This document shows, piece by piece, positions 44,672 through 55,400 of a stretch of 64,000 nucleotides of DNA. Source of the stretch: Sphingomonas sp. Leaf9 (lineage in GTDB: Bacteria; Pseudomonadota; Alphaproteobacteria; Sphingomonadales; Sphingomonadaceae); NCBI RefSeq assembly GCF_001421355.1, contig NZ_LMKC01000001.1:372001-436000 (forward strand), written 5' to 3'. Numbering within the stretch: the first letter of the stretch is position 1; every line of letters starts with the position of its first letter. A model generated the notes under the pieces. The model saw nothing but the letters and a program-made list of their open reading frames with translations, searched no databases and was not told the origin of the DNA. A program made the translations under genes and the position numbers.

Positions 44672-45726
44672 CCCCGCTGCCTCCCGGTTCGACCATCGGC
44701 ATCATCGGGTCGGGACAGCTCGGCCGGATGATCGGCGTCGCGGCGGCGCAGCTCGGCTACCGCATCCACGTCTATGCCCCCGACAGTGGCCCGGCGAACG
44801 ACATCGCCTTCGCCCATAGCCGCGGCGCCTATGACGATATCGCCGCGCTGCAGGCGTTCGCCGCGCAGGTCGATGTCGTCACCTACGAATTCGAGAACAT
44901 CGCCGCTGCCCCGATCGAGGCGCTGGGCGACAAGGTGCGCCCCTCCGCCCGCTCGCTGGCGGTCGCGCAGGACCGGGTGCGCGAAAAGAGCTTCGTCGAA
45001 CAGTTGGGCGGCCGTCCCGCCCGCTGGGCCGAGGTCACCGACCGCGCCGCGCTGGACGCGGCGATCGCGACGGTCGGCTGCCCGGCAGTGCTGAAGACCA
45101 CCCGCTTCGGCTATGACGGCAAGGGGCAGGCCCGCCTGCTCTCGCCCGCCGACGCCGACACCGCCTGGGAAACCATCGGCGGCGGCCCGGCGATCCTCGA
45201 AGCGTTTGTCGACTTCGAGGACGAATTCTCGATCGTCCTCGCCCGCGGCATCGACGGCGCAATCGTCACCTATCCAGCCCCGAAGAACGTCCACAAGGCC
45301 GGCATCCTCGACACCTCGACGGTCCCCGCCCCCGCGATCGAACCATGGCGCACCGAGGCGGAGGCGCTGGCCGCCAAGGTCGCCGGGGCGCTCGATCATG
45401 TCGGCGTCCTGACCCTCGAATTCTTCTGCGGGCCGGACGGCGCGGTGTTCAACGAGATGGCTCCACGCGTCCATAATTCGGGCCATTGGACGATCGAGGG
45501 CAGCGAGACCTCGCAGTTCGAAAACCATGTCCGCGCCGTGCTGGGCCTCCCGCTCGGCAGCGTCGCGATGGCGGCCGCACGGGTCGAGATGACGAACCTG
45601 ATCGGCGATGACGTCGATCAGTGGCCCACCCTGCTCGCGGAAGCCGGCGCCCACCTCCACCTTTATGGCAAGCACGAAGCCCGCCCCGGCAGGAAGATGG
45701 GCCATGTGACGCGGGTAGAACGGTAA
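44668..45726 (+). CDS. purK: N5-carboxyaminoimidazole ribonucleotide synthase
   Basis: A 352-aa ATP-grasp enzyme that carboxylates AIR with bicarbonate. '[20 protein letters not shown]' opens the protein, ATP-grasp motifs are in '[16 protein letters not shown]' and '[12 protein letters not shown]', and '[16 protein letters not shown]' is the PurK signature. The ATG lies in the purE stop (ATGA). The enzyme that PurE follows is thus present. Confidence 0.96.
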   Translation: MTPLPPGSTIGIIGSGQLGRMIGVAAAQLGYRIHVYAPDSGPANDIAFAHSRGAYDDIAALQAFAAQVDVVTYEFENIAAAPIEALGDKVRPSARSLAVAQDRVREKSFVEQLGGRPARWAEVTDRAALDAAIATVGCPAVLKTTRFGYDGKGQARLLSPADADTAWETIGGGPAILEAFVDFEDEFSIVLARGIDGAIVTYPAPKNVHKAGILDTSTVPAPAIEPWRTEAEALAAKVAGALDHVGVLTLEFFCGPDGAVFNEMAPRVHNSGHWTIEGSETSQFENHVRAVLGLPLGSVAMAAARVEMTNLIGDDVDQWPTLLAEAGAHLHLYGKHEARPGRKMGHVTRVER

Positions 45727-45727
45727 G

Positions 45728-45857
45728 TCCTCCCCGGCACGGGGAGGGGGACCGCCGCAAAGCGGTGGTGGAGGGGGATCACCTCGCAGCGCAGCGCCAG
45801 CCGACACCCCCCTCCACCAGCCTACGGCTGGTCCCCCTCCCCGTTCCGGGGAGGAAC
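45728..45857. repeat. Large palindromic element (family E) between purK and S9 peptidase
   Basis: CCTCCCCGGCACGGGGAGG at one end and CCCTCCCCGTTCCGGGGAGG at the other, with complementary inner parts (GGTGGTGGAGGGGG versus CCCCCTCCACCAG). The whole can fold into one long stem and probably ends both convergent transcripts. Confidence 0.8.
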
Positions 45858-45859
45858 CT

Positions 45860-47917
45860 TCAAGCCGCCACCCCCAGTTGCCACAGCACGAACGCCATCT
45901 CCTCGGCGGCTTCCTTCAGGCTCTCCCACCGCCCCGACTTGCCGCCATGGCCCGCGCCCATATTGGTCTTGAGCAGCAGCACATTGTCGTCGGTCTTGGT
46001 CGCCCGCAGCCGCGCGGCCCACTTGGCCGGCTCCCAATAAGTCACCCGCGGATCGTTCAACCCGCCCGAAATGAACACCGGCGGATAGGCTTGCGCGGTC
46101 ACATTATCGTAGGGTGAGTAGGACGCGATCAGCTCGAACGCCGCCTTGTCCTCGATCGGGTTGCCCCATTCGGGCCATTCGCCGGGCGTCAGCGGCAGGC
46201 TGTCGTCCTGCATCGTGTTCAGCACATCGACGAACGGCACGCTGGCGACCACTGCCCCCCACAACTCCGGGTCGGAGTTCATCACCGCGCCCATCAGCTC
46301 GCCGCCCGCCGATCCGCCGGCGATCGCGATCTTGCCCTTGTCGGTAAAGCCCAGCTCGATCAGCCCCTTCGCCACATCGACGAAATCGTTGAAGGTATTG
46401 GTCCGCTTCTCCAGCTTCCCGTCCAGATACCATTGCTGGCCCAGATCGTCGCCGCCCCGGATATGGGCGATGGCGAACGCCATGCCGCGGTCGAGGAACG
46501 ACATGCGGCTGGTCGAGAAGCCCGGCGGGATCGCATAACCATAGGCGCCATAGCTGTAGAGATAGAGCTTGCCCGTCCCATCGCGCGGGAAGTCTTTCGG
46601 GTACACCACCGAACACGGGATCGCGGTGCCGTCACGCGCGGCGATCTCCAGCCGCTCGGTCGCATATTTGGCGGGATCATAGCCCGACGGGATCGTCTGC
46701 ACCTTGCGCACGGTCAGGCCGCCGCTGGCGACGTCATAGTCGTAGACCGTGCCCGGCGTGACCATCGACTCGTATCCGAGCCGCAGCGTATCGACATCGT
46801 ACTCGGGATTGTCGCCCAGCCCGACGACGAAGCTCGCCTCCGGAAACTCGATCGGCCGCGCCGGCCCACCGGCGTAGTCATGCAGCCGAATCTGGTCGAG
46901 CCCGTCCAGCCGCCCCTCGACCACGAACAGCTTCGCAAAGGTCGTGACGCCGGTCATGTAGAAATGCGGGTCGGCGGCGATCAGCTCCTGCCAGTCGCCC
47001 GGCCTCTCCAGCGATGCGGTCGCCAGGCGGAAGTTCGGATGGGTGTCGTTGGTATGAAGGTAGAGCGTGCCGTCATGCTCCTCCACGTCATACTCCACGC
47101 CTTCCTCGCGCGCCTTTACCAGCAGCGGTTCGGCGGTGGGGTCGTCCGCCGGGATCAGCCGCACCTCGCTGGTGACGTGATCGCCCGCCGAAATGACCAG
47201 AAAGCGCCGCGACTGGGTTTCGCCGACCGACACGCGCCAACCTTCGTCCGCCTCGTGATACAGCTCGATATCCTGTTCGATCGGCGTGCCGATACGGTGG
47301 AGCCGGGCATTGTCCGTCCGCCACTGTTCGTTGGCGAGGCCGTAGAGGAACCCGCTCGAATCCGCCGTCCACACCAGTTCGGACAGCGTGCCTGGAATGA
47401 CGTCCGCCAGCAGCTCGCCGGTGTTCAGGTCCTTGACCCGCGCCTCGAACCGCTCGCCGCCGTCATCGTCGATCGCATAGGCGAGCAACCGGCCGTCGGG
47501 GCTGATCGACAGCGCGCCCAGCCGGAAATATTCCTTGCCCTCCGCCAGCGCCGGTTCGTCGAGGATCAGTTCATCCGCGCCCCCCGCGACGGGCCTGCGC
47601 CACCAGCGGCGATATTCGCCGCCGGTCTCGAAATCGGACCAGTACCACCAGTCGCCATCGCGCTGTGGCACGGTGGCGTCGTCCTCTTTGATCCGGGCGC
47701 GCATCTCGGTGAACAGCGTGTCGATCAAGGGCTGGTGCGGTGCCATCACCGCATCGAAATAATCGTTCTCGGCCTTCAAATAATCGAGGACGTCGGCATC
47801 CTCAACCTTCGGATAGTTCGGGTCGCGCAGCCATGCCCATGGGTCGGACACGGTAATGCCGTGACGGTCATAGCTATGGGCGCGCTGTTCGGCGATCGGC
47901 GGAATGGGCTTGGTCAT
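45860..47917 (-). CDS. S9-family prolyl oligopeptidase/oligopeptidase B
   Basis: A 685-aa serine peptidase with an N-terminal propeller and a C-terminal alpha/beta hydrolase domain. The nucleophile Ser is in 'GGSAGGELMG', Asp in 'GGLNDPRV' and His in 'GAGHGGKSG'. 'SYGAYGYAIPPGFSTSRMSFLDRG' is typical of oligopeptidase B. It cleaves short peptides in the cytosol. I chose ATG 47917. It is divergent from the M24 peptidase gene with 84 bases between. Confidence 0.93.
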   Translation of the reverse strand: MTKPIPPIAEQRAHSYDRHGITVSDPWAWLRDPNYPKVEDADVLDYLKAENDYFDAVMAPHQPLIDTLFTEMRARIKEDDATVPQRDGDWWYWSDFETGGEYRRWWRRPVAGGADELILDEPALAEGKEYFRLGALSISPDGRLLAYAIDDDGGERFEARVKDLNTGELLADVIPGTLSELVWTADSSGFLYGLANEQWRTDNARLHRIGTPIEQDIELYHEADEGWRVSVGETQSRRFLVISAGDHVTSEVRLIPADDPTAEPLLVKAREEGVEYDVEEHDGTLYLHTNDTHPNFRLATASLERPGDWQELIAADPHFYMTGVTTFAKLFVVEGRLDGLDQIRLHDYAGGPARPIEFPEASFVVGLGDNPEYDVDTLRLGYESMVTPGTVYDYDVASGGLTVRKVQTIPSGYDPAKYATERLEIAARDGTAIPCSVVYPKDFPRDGTGKLYLYSYGAYGYAIPPGFSTSRMSFLDRGMAFAIAHIRGGDDLGQQWYLDGKLEKRTNTFNDFVDVAKGLIELGFTDKGKIAIAGGSAGGELMGAVMNSDPELWGAVVASVPFVDVLNTMQDDSLPLTPGEWPEWGNPIEDKAAFELIASYSPYDNVTAQAYPPVFISGGLNDPRVTYWEPAKWAARLRATKTDDNVLLLKTNMGAGHGGKSGRWESLKEAAEEMAFVLWQLGVAA

Positions 47918-48001
47918 AGCCGCCCATGTGGGACGAAGCCCCATGGAAGTCGAGCGACCTTGTGGCTTTTGCCCGGCCGTTTCGGCTGATACGAGCAGTG
48001 C

Positions 48002-49798
48002 ATGACCAGCCATACCGACCTCCTGTCCGCCCTTCGCGCCCATCTCGCCACGCTCGACCTGACCGGGTTCATCGTGCCGCTGACCGATGAATATATGAGC
48101 GAATATGTCGGCGACTATGCGCAGCGGCTTGCTTGGCTGACCGGGTTCAAGGGGTCGGCGGGCAGCGCCGTCGTCCTGCGCGAAACCGCCGCGATGTTCA
48201 CCGACGGGCGCTACACGCTGCAGGTACGCGAACAGGTCGATGCCGCCGACTGGCAGTTCGTGCAGGTACCCGCGACCACGATGGCCGACTGGCTGCGGGC
48301 CAACGCCCATCCCGGCGACCGGATCGGCTTCGATCCGTGGCTGGCGACGGTCGGGTGGGTCGCGGCAACCGAAGCGGCGCTCGCGGATGTCGGCGCGGTA
48401 CTGGTCCCGGTCGACGCGAACCCGATCGATGCACTGTGGAACGACCGCCCTGCCCCCTCGCCCGCGCCGATGACGGTGCAGGACGATGCGCTGACCGGCC
48501 GCACTTCCGCCGACAAGCGGGCAGCGATCGGTGAATGGCTGAGCGACCGCCGTGCCGATGCGGTCGTGCTGACCGCACTCGATTCGATCGCATGGACCTT
48601 CAACGTGCGCGGCAGCGACGTGGCGCATACCCCGGTGGCGCTGAGCTACGCGATCGTTCATGCCGACGGCACCGCCGAGTTGTTCGCCGAACCGGGCAAG
48701 GTGGGTGAGGACGTCGCCCGCCATCTGGGTAATGCCGTCACCGTCCGCCCGATGGCCGACTTCGCCGCCACGCTCGGCCAGTTCGCCGGCAAGCGTATCG
48801 CCGCCGATCCCGACCGCGCCGTCGCCGCGATCCACGATGCGTTGCGTCGGGGCGGCGCGACGATCATCACCGAACGCGATCCGACCGTGCTGGCCAAGGC
48901 GATCAAGAACCCGGTCGAAATCGCCGGTCATCGCAGCGCGCAGGCCCGCGACGGCGCGGCGATGGTCCGCTTCCTCAAATGGTTCGAGGAAACCGCCCCG
49001 TCGGGCACGCTGACCGAACTCTCGGCGTCCGACCGGCTGGAGGCGATTCGCGGCGAAACCGGCCTCCTGCGCGACCTGTCGTTCGACACCATCAGCGCGA
49101 CCGGCGCGCACGCCGCCAGCCCCCATTACAAGGCGACCGTGGAGAGCAATGCGCCCATCCTGCCCGGTCAGCTCTACCTGATCGATTCGGGCGGCCAATA
49201 TGCCGACGGCACCACGGACATCACCCGCGTCATGCCGGTGGGCGAGGTGTCGGAAGAAATGCGCGACCGCTTCACCCGCGTGCTGAAGGGCCATATCGCG
49301 ATCGACACCGCCATATTCCCCGACGGGACGCTGGGCGGCCATATCGACGGCTTCGCACGGCGGCCGCTGTGGGAGGCCGGGCTCGACTACGCCCACGGCA
49401 CCGGCCACGGCATCGGCGCCTTCCTGTCGGTACATGAAGGGCCGCAGCGGATCGGCGCGCCGAATTACCCCGGCGGGGGGCCGCTGGAGCCGCTGCGCGC
49501 GGGCATGATGCTGTCCAACGAGCCGGGGTATTACAAGGCGGGCGACTACGGCATCCGTATCGAGAACCTGCTGCTGGTCGTCTTGCGCGATATCCCCGGC
49601 GGCGACCTGCCGATGCTGGGGTTCGAGACGCTGACCTTCGTGCCGATCGAACGTTCGTTGATCGTGCCCGCGTTGCTCAGCGATGCCGAGCGGACATGGG
49701 TCGATGGCTATCACGCACGGGTGGAGGCGTTGCTGACCCCGCTGCTCGACCGCGAAACCGCCGCCTGGCTGGCAGCGAAATGCGCGCCGCTTAGCTGA
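48002..49798 (+). CDS. Xaa-Pro aminopeptidase, M24 family
   Basis: A 598-aa three-domain aminopeptidase P of the large type. Two creatinase-like N-terminal domains precede the pita-bread domain with metal ligands in 'LIDSGGQYADGTTDITRV' (Asp, Asp), 'HGTGHGIGAF' (His), 'LSNEPGYY' (Glu) and 'GIRIENLLLV' (Glu). It removes the residue before proline. Divergent from the S9 peptidase, so both may serve peptide use. Confidence 0.94.
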   Translation: MTSHTDLLSALRAHLATLDLTGFIVPLTDEYMSEYVGDYAQRLAWLTGFKGSAGSAVVLRETAAMFTDGRYTLQVREQVDAADWQFVQVPATTMADWLRANAHPGDRIGFDPWLATVGWVAATEAALADVGAVLVPVDANPIDALWNDRPAPSPAPMTVQDDALTGRTSADKRAAIGEWLSDRRADAVVLTALDSIAWTFNVRGSDVAHTPVALSYAIVHADGTAELFAEPGKVGEDVARHLGNAVTVRPMADFAATLGQFAGKRIAADPDRAVAAIHDALRRGGATIITERDPTVLAKAIKNPVEIAGHRSAQARDGAAMVRFLKWFEETAPSGTLTELSASDRLEAIRGETGLLRDLSFDTISATGAHAASPHYKATVESNAPILPGQLYLIDSGGQYADGTTDITRVMPVGEVSEEMRDRFTRVLKGHIAIDTAIFPDGTLGGHIDGFARRPLWEAGLDYAHGTGHGIGAFLSVHEGPQRIGAPNYPGGGPLEPLRAGMMLSNEPGYYKAGDYGIRIENLLLVVLRDIPGGDLPMLGFETLTFVPIERSLIVPALLSDAERTWVDGYHARVEALLTPLLDRETAAWLAAKCAPLS

Positions 49799-49843
49799 TC
49801 CGGATCCCGGTCGCGCCATGGCGACCGGCATTCGTATGCATCA

Positions 49844-49862
49844 ATGCAATCGATTGTTGCAT
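49844..49862. promoter_or_regulatory. Palindromic operator upstream of the sugar operon
   Basis: ATGCAATCGATTGTTGCAT: arms ATGCAA and TTGCAT, with the perfect inner palindrome CAATCGATTG. Outside it, CATCAA and TTGATG extend the symmetry. It lies 68 bases before the chosen transporter start. LacI-type binding is inferred. Confidence 0.6.
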
Positions 49863-49929
49863 TTTTGATGGCGAGGGGCGACAAGCATGCCGTCGGCGAT
49901 AGACCGGCATGCAAGGAGCAGGACCGACC

Positions 49930-51264
49930 ATGGCGCCCCCGATGAAACCGCATTTGTCGCTGCCCCGCATCCTCGAAATGAATCTGGGGTTCCTCGGCCT
50001 GCAGTTCAGCTTCGGGCTGCAGCAGGGCAACATGGCGCCGATCTACAGCTATCTGGGCGCGAACGAGGCGCAGCTGCCGCTGTTGCAGCTGGCCGGGCCG
50101 CTGACCGGACTGTTGGTCCAACCCTTGATCGGCGCGCTCAGCGACCGCACCGATAGCCGCTGGGGCCGGCGCACCCCTTATTTCGTGATGGGCGCGGTGC
50201 TGTGTTGCCTCGGCCTGTTCTTCATGCCGTTGTCCAGTTCGATCCTGATGGCGGTGTCGCTGCTGTGGATTCTGGACGCCGGCAACAACATCACGATGGA
50301 GCCGTATCGCGCCTATGTCAGCGACCGGCTGAACGAGGATCAGCACCAGATCGGCTTCCTGACGCAGAGCGCGTTCACCGGCTTGGCGCAGATGCTGGCG
50401 TTCCTCACCCCCTCGATCCTGGTGTGGGCGGGGATGAACCAGGACTGGGTGGACACCCACAACATCCCCTATACCGCCCGCATCGCGTTCATGGTCGGGG
50501 CGGTGCTGTCGATCTCGACGATCCTCTGGTCGATCCTGCGCGTGCCCGAACTGCCGCTGACCCCGACCGAAAAGGCGGTGATTGCCGCCAAGCCCAAGTC
50601 GTTCGGCGCGACGCTGGCCGAAGTCGGCAGCGCGATCCGCGACATGCCGCCGGCGATGCGCAAGCTCGCGCTGATGAGCCTGTTCCAATGGTACGCGATG
50701 ATGGCCTATTGGAACTACGTCATCTACACGATCGGGCGCACGGTGTACGACACCGCCGATCCCACCTCGTCCGGCTTCCATTCGGCGGTGCTGACCAATG
50801 GTGAGATGGCCGCCTTCTACAACGGCGTCGCCTTCCTCGCCGCCTTCGCCATGGTGCCGATCGCCCGACGCATCGGCGCGGCCCCGCTCCACGCGATCAG
50901 CCTGATCGCGGCGGGTATCGGCATGGTCTGCCTGCCGCATGTCACGTCGAAGGCGCTGTTGTTCCTGCCCGCTGTCGGCATCGGTCTGGGCTGGGCCAGC
51001 ATCATGGGCAATCCGTACATCATCCTCGCCGGATCGATCCCGCCGGAGCGTACCGGCGTCTATATGGGCATTTTCAACATGATGATCGTCATCCCGATGC
51101 TGATCTTCTCGGCAACCATGTGGCTGTTCTACCAGCCGCTGCTGGGTGGTGATCCGCGTAACGTGCTGACCCTGTGCGGCGTGCTGATGTTCTGCGCGGC
51201 GGCCGCGGTGTGGAGCGTGCGCGAACGCAACGCCGATGGCGCACCGGTCGGAGCGGTGCGTTGA
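49930..51264 (+). CDS. MFS sugar transporter, SLC45/sucrose-type
   Basis: A 444-aa protein with about 12 membrane helices. 'GPLTGLLVQPLIGALSDRTDSRWGRRTPY' region carries the RxGRR loop typical of the sucrose/maltose H+ symporters (SLC45-like). It probably imports a disaccharide. I chose ATG 49930, preceded by AAGGAG at 49913-49918; the in-frame ATG 49909 would sit before that site. It is coupled to the GH68 gene by a four-base overlap. Confidence 0.85.
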   Translation: MAPPMKPHLSLPRILEMNLGFLGLQFSFGLQQGNMAPIYSYLGANEAQLPLLQLAGPLTGLLVQPLIGALSDRTDSRWGRRTPYFVMGAVLCCLGLFFMPLSSSILMAVSLLWILDAGNNITMEPYRAYVSDRLNEDQHQIGFLTQSAFTGLAQMLAFLTPSILVWAGMNQDWVDTHNIPYTARIAFMVGAVLSISTILWSILRVPELPLTPTEKAVIAAKPKSFGATLAEVGSAIRDMPPAMRKLALMSLFQWYAMMAYWNYVIYTIGRTVYDTADPTSSGFHSAVLTNGEMAAFYNGVAFLAAFAMVPIARRIGAAPLHAISLIAAGIGMVCLPHVTSKALLFLPAVGIGLGWASIMGNPYIILAGSIPPERTGVYMGIFNMMIVIPMLIFSATMWLFYQPLLGGDPRNVLTLCGVLMFCAAAAVWSVRERNADGAPVGAVR

Positions 51265-52409
51265 ACCCCTTGCCCCACGCCCTGACCCACTGGCCCGCCG
51301 AACAGGTCGCGCGGATCGCCGCCGATGGCCCCGATCGCCTGCCCGTACTGGCACCGGCCGATATCGTCCCGATCGATCCCGACCACGACTTCTGGGACAT
51401 GTGGCAGATCGCCCGTGCCGATGGATCGACGGTGATCATCGACGGGCGCAGCTACTGGTTCTTCCTCGGCACGCCGCGTTTCGACGATCCCGAGGCCCGC
51501 CACGATGCCGCGCGCATCTACCTGACCAGCCATGGCGACGATGGCTGGCGGCTACACGGCACGACCTTTCCCGACGACTTCACCCCCGGCAGCCGCGAAT
51601 GGTCGGGGTCGACGGTGCTGGCCGAGGATGGCCGGACGCTGACGATGTATTTCACCGCCGCCGGCCGGCGGGACGGGCCGCACAGCTTCGAACAACGGCT
51701 GTTCGAGACGGTCGGACGCTTCACGGTGGCGGGCGACGATGCGCGAACCGAAGGCTGGTCCACGCCGGTCGAGAGCATCGCGGCGGACGGCACCTGCTAC
51801 CGCATCGCCGATGAGGTCGTGGCGCCGCCCACCGGCATCAAGGGCTTTCGCGACCCCGGTTTCTTCCACGATCCGGCAACCGGCCGCGATCATTTGCTGT
51901 TCGTCGGATCGGCGGCCTGGACCGATGCGCAACTCGACGGGCTGATCGGCATCGCCAGCCGCGATCATGCCGCTGCCCCGTGGCAGCTCGCCACCCCGCT
52001 GGTCGACGCCATCGGCGTGAACAGCGAGCTGGAGCGGCCGCACATCATCTTGCGGGACGGCCATTACTATCTGTTCTGGTCGACGCAGGGCAAACGCTTT
52101 GCCCCTGGCCTCCCCGCCCCGACCGGGCTGTATGCGATGGTCGCGGACGGCATGGACGGCCCGTGGCGGCCGGTGAACGGTTCCGGCCTCGTCGCCGGCA
52201 ATCCGGCGGCCGAGCCGACGCAGGCCTATTGCTGGTGGGTCACCGGCGAGGGACAGGTCGCCGCCTTCGTCGACTATGCCGGGCTGTACGGGGCGGACGC
52301 CAGCGCCGATGTGGCGCTGCGCCGCGACCGGTTCGGCGGGACTGCCGCCCCGTTCTTCCAGCTCGACTTTGCCGGAGACCGGGTGACGATCCGCGCTGCT
52401 ACAGGTTGA
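51261..52409 (+). CDS. Glycoside hydrolase family 68 (levansucrase/beta-fructofuranosidase type)
   Basis: A 382-aa five-bladed propeller enzyme. The nucleophile Asp is in 'DFWDMWQI', the transition-state Asp in 'GFRDPGFF' and acid Glu in 'NSELERPHII', all GH68 landmarks. Start is TTG 51261 in the transporter stop (TTGA). No signal peptide is visible. In Zymomonas, a related alphaproteobacterium, GH68 enzymes are exported without a classic signal; here the coupled importer makes cytosolic use possible. It converges with putA, overlapping by 11 bases. Confidence 0.88.
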   Translation: MNPLPHALTHWPAEQVARIAADGPDRLPVLAPADIVPIDPDHDFWDMWQIARADGSTVIIDGRSYWFFLGTPRFDDPEARHDAARIYLTSHGDDGWRLHGTTFPDDFTPGSREWSGSTVLAEDGRTLTMYFTAAGRRDGPHSFEQRLFETVGRFTVAGDDARTEGWSTPVESIAADGTCYRIADEVVAPPTGIKGFRDPGFFHDPATGRDHLLFVGSAAWTDAQLDGLIGIASRDHAAAPWQLATPLVDAIGVNSELERPHIILRDGHYYLFWSTQGKRFAPGLPAPTGLYAMVADGMDGPWRPVNGSGLVAGNPAAEPTQAYCWWVTGEGQVAAFVDYAGLYGADASADVALRRDRFGGTAAPFFQLDFAGDRVTIRAATG

Positions 52410-55400
52410 GCAGCGCGGGGTCGCCGCCTTTCGCCATGATGTTGATCGAGGTCGAGCGTTCGGCGGCATAGCGCAGCAGCGCATCGGGGCCGCCCGCCTT
52501 GGGACCGGTGCCCGACAGCCCTTCGCCCCCGAACGGCTGCACGCCCACGACCGCGCCGATGATCGACCGGTTGACGTACACGTTCCCCGCCGGGACCAGC
52601 GCGGCGACCTCCTCGGCAAAGCGGTCTATCCGGCTGTGGATGCCGAGCGTCAGGCCATAACCGCGCGCCGCCAGCTTGCTCGCAACGTCCGCCAAATTGG
52701 CGGGATCGTAGCGATAGATGTGCAGCACCGGCCCGAACACCTCGCGTTCGAGAAAGTCGGGACTTGGCACTTCGGCGATGACCGGCGCGAAATACGTGCC
52801 ATGCGCGTCGTGCCCACGCGTGTCGCCGCGGAACAGGATCGTCGCCTCGCGCTCCAGCCGCTCGACATGGGCGTTCAGCGCGTCGCGGGCATCGCGGTCG
52901 ATCACCGGGCCGATATCGGTCGCCGGATCGGACGGGTCGCCGATGACCATGCAGCCCGCCGCCCCGACCAGCGTCTCGATCGTCGCATCCGCCGTATCCC
53001 TAGGCAAATACAGCAGCCGCAGCGCCGAACAGCGCTGCCCCGCCGAGCCGAAGGCGGAGAGCAGCACATCGTCGACCACCTGTTCGCGCAGCGCGCTGGT
53101 ATCGACGAACAGGCCGTTCAGCCCACCGGTCTCCGCGATGAACGGCAGGATCGGGCCATTGCGGTTGGCGAGGCTGCGGTTGATCGCCCAGGCGGTATCG
53201 GTGCCGCCGGTGAAGGCGACGCCGGCGATGGCCGGATGCGCTACCAGCGCCGCGCCGACCTCCGCCCCGTCACCGGGCAGCAGCGCCAGCAGGTCGGGGT
53301 CAAGCCCGGCGGCGTGGAACAGGCGCACGGCTTCGGCGGCGACCAGCGGCGTCTGTTCGGCGGGCTTGGCGAGGACGGCGTTACCGGCGGCGAGTGCGGC
53401 GGCGACCTGTCCGGTGAAGATCGCAAACGGGAAATTCCACGGGGAGATGCAGACGAACACCCCGCGCCCATGGAGTTCGATCTGGTTCACCTCGCCCACC
53501 GGTCCCGGCAGCACGGTCGGCCCGGCGAAGCGGGTTTCGGCGAGAACGGCGTAGTAACGGCAGAAGTCGACCGCCTCGCGCACCTCGGCGACGGCATCGT
53601 TCAGCGTCTTGCCGGCCTCGGCGGACAGGATCGCGATGAACCGGTCCATCTGGGCATCCAGCGCGTCGGCCATGGCGCGCAGGAGTTTCCCGCGGGGAAC
53701 CCCGCCGGCCGCGTTCCAGCGGGGCTGGGCGGCACGGGCCAGCGCGGCGGCGCGGTCGATTTCGGCGGGGGTGGCGGTGGTGACCGAGCCGATGGTGCGG
53801 CTGTGGTCGACCGGGCTGACCACCGGCGTGGCACCCGCACCGGGCAGCGTCTGTCCGCCGACGATCGGGCCGGCGTGGAGGGTGGCGAAGGTTGCGCGAG
53901 CCGCACTTGCGGTCGCGCGGACCGAGGCGATCGAATAGTCGCGGCCCAGCGGGTTGGCGCGGCCGGGATAGATGTCGGATGGGGACGGCAGGCGCGGATG
54001 TTGGCGCGGGGTTGCCGCCACCGCCGCCACCGGGTCCGCCACCAGCGTCGTCGCCGGCACTTCCTCATCAAGCAACGCATTCACGAAACTGCTGTTCGCG
54101 CCGTTTTCGAGCAGGCGGCGCACCAGATAGGGCAACAGCTCCTCATGCCCGCCGACCGGGGCATAGGCCCGCAGTATCAGCGAGTTATCGCCGATAGCTG
54201 CCGCCGCCTGTCGGTACAGGCCTTCCCCCATGCCGTGCAGCCGCTGGTGTTCGATCGTCACCCCGGCGCGGTCGGCCATGTGGCGCACCGCCATCAGGCT
54301 GTGGGCGTTGTGGGTCGCGAACTGGGGATACAGCGCCGGGGCCGCGGCGATCAACTTGTGCGCGCAGACCAGATAGCTGAGGTCGGTCGCCGCCTTCGAC
54401 GTGAACACCGGATAGCCGGGATGGCCGGCGATCTGGGCGCGCTTCACCTCGCTGTCCCAATAGGCGCCCTTGACTAGCCGGACCATGATCCGCCGTCCGG
54501 TGTCGCGCGACAGCCGCTCCAGGCGATCGATCACGCCGCGCGCCCGCTTGCCGTACGCCTGCACCACGACGCCGAGGCCGGTCCAGTCGCCCAGCTCGCT
54601 CTCGCGCGCCAGCCGGTCGACCAGCTTCAGCGACAGGGCCAGCCGATCCGCCTCCTCCGCATCGATCGCGAGGTTCAGGTTGTGCTGCGCGCCGATCAGC
54701 GCGAGGCGCTTCATGCGCGGATAGAGGTCGGCGAACACGTCGTCCTCGCGCACCGCTTCGTAGCGGGGGCACAAAGCCGACAGCTTCACCGACACGCCGT
54801 GCCCCTGTTCGGGGGTGCTGCCCGGCGCGCGGGCGCTGCCGACCGCCTCGATCGCGGCGGCGTAGATGCGTTCGTAGCGTTCGGCGTCCTCGGGGGTGCG
54901 GGCACCCTCCCCCAGCATGTCGAACGAGCAGAGATAGCCTTCCTTCGCCGCGCGTTTCAGCGCCGCCTCGATGGTCGATCCCAGCACGAACTGGTCGCCC
55001 ATGATGCCGACTGCAGCGGCCAATGCGCGGCGGATGACCGGTTCGCCCAGCCGGCCGGCGAGGCGCCGGATCGTCTCACCGATGCCCGCGGGGCCTTCCT
55101 CGCCGACCAGCTTGCCGGTCAGGGTCAGGCCGATGGTGGAGGCGTTGACGAACAGGCTGGACGACTGGCCCAGATGCGCCGCCCAGTCGGCGGTCCCGAC
55201 CTTTTCGGCGATCAGCCGGTCGCGGGTCGCGGCATCGGGGGTGCGCAGCAGCGCTTCGGCAAGGCACATCAGCGCCAGACCCTCCTGCGTACCCAGCGAG
55301 AATTGCTGGAGGAACCCCTCGACCACGCCGGGCTTGGCGGCGGCGGCACGGGTGCGCTCGACCAGCTTTGCGGCGTTGGCGACGATCGCTGAACGGTCGG

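Noticed and set aside
45860..49831. 1323-codon minus frame spanning both peptidases
   Set aside because: Only the part to 47917 matches the S9 family; the rest is antisense to the M24 peptidase with its complete metal-ligand set.
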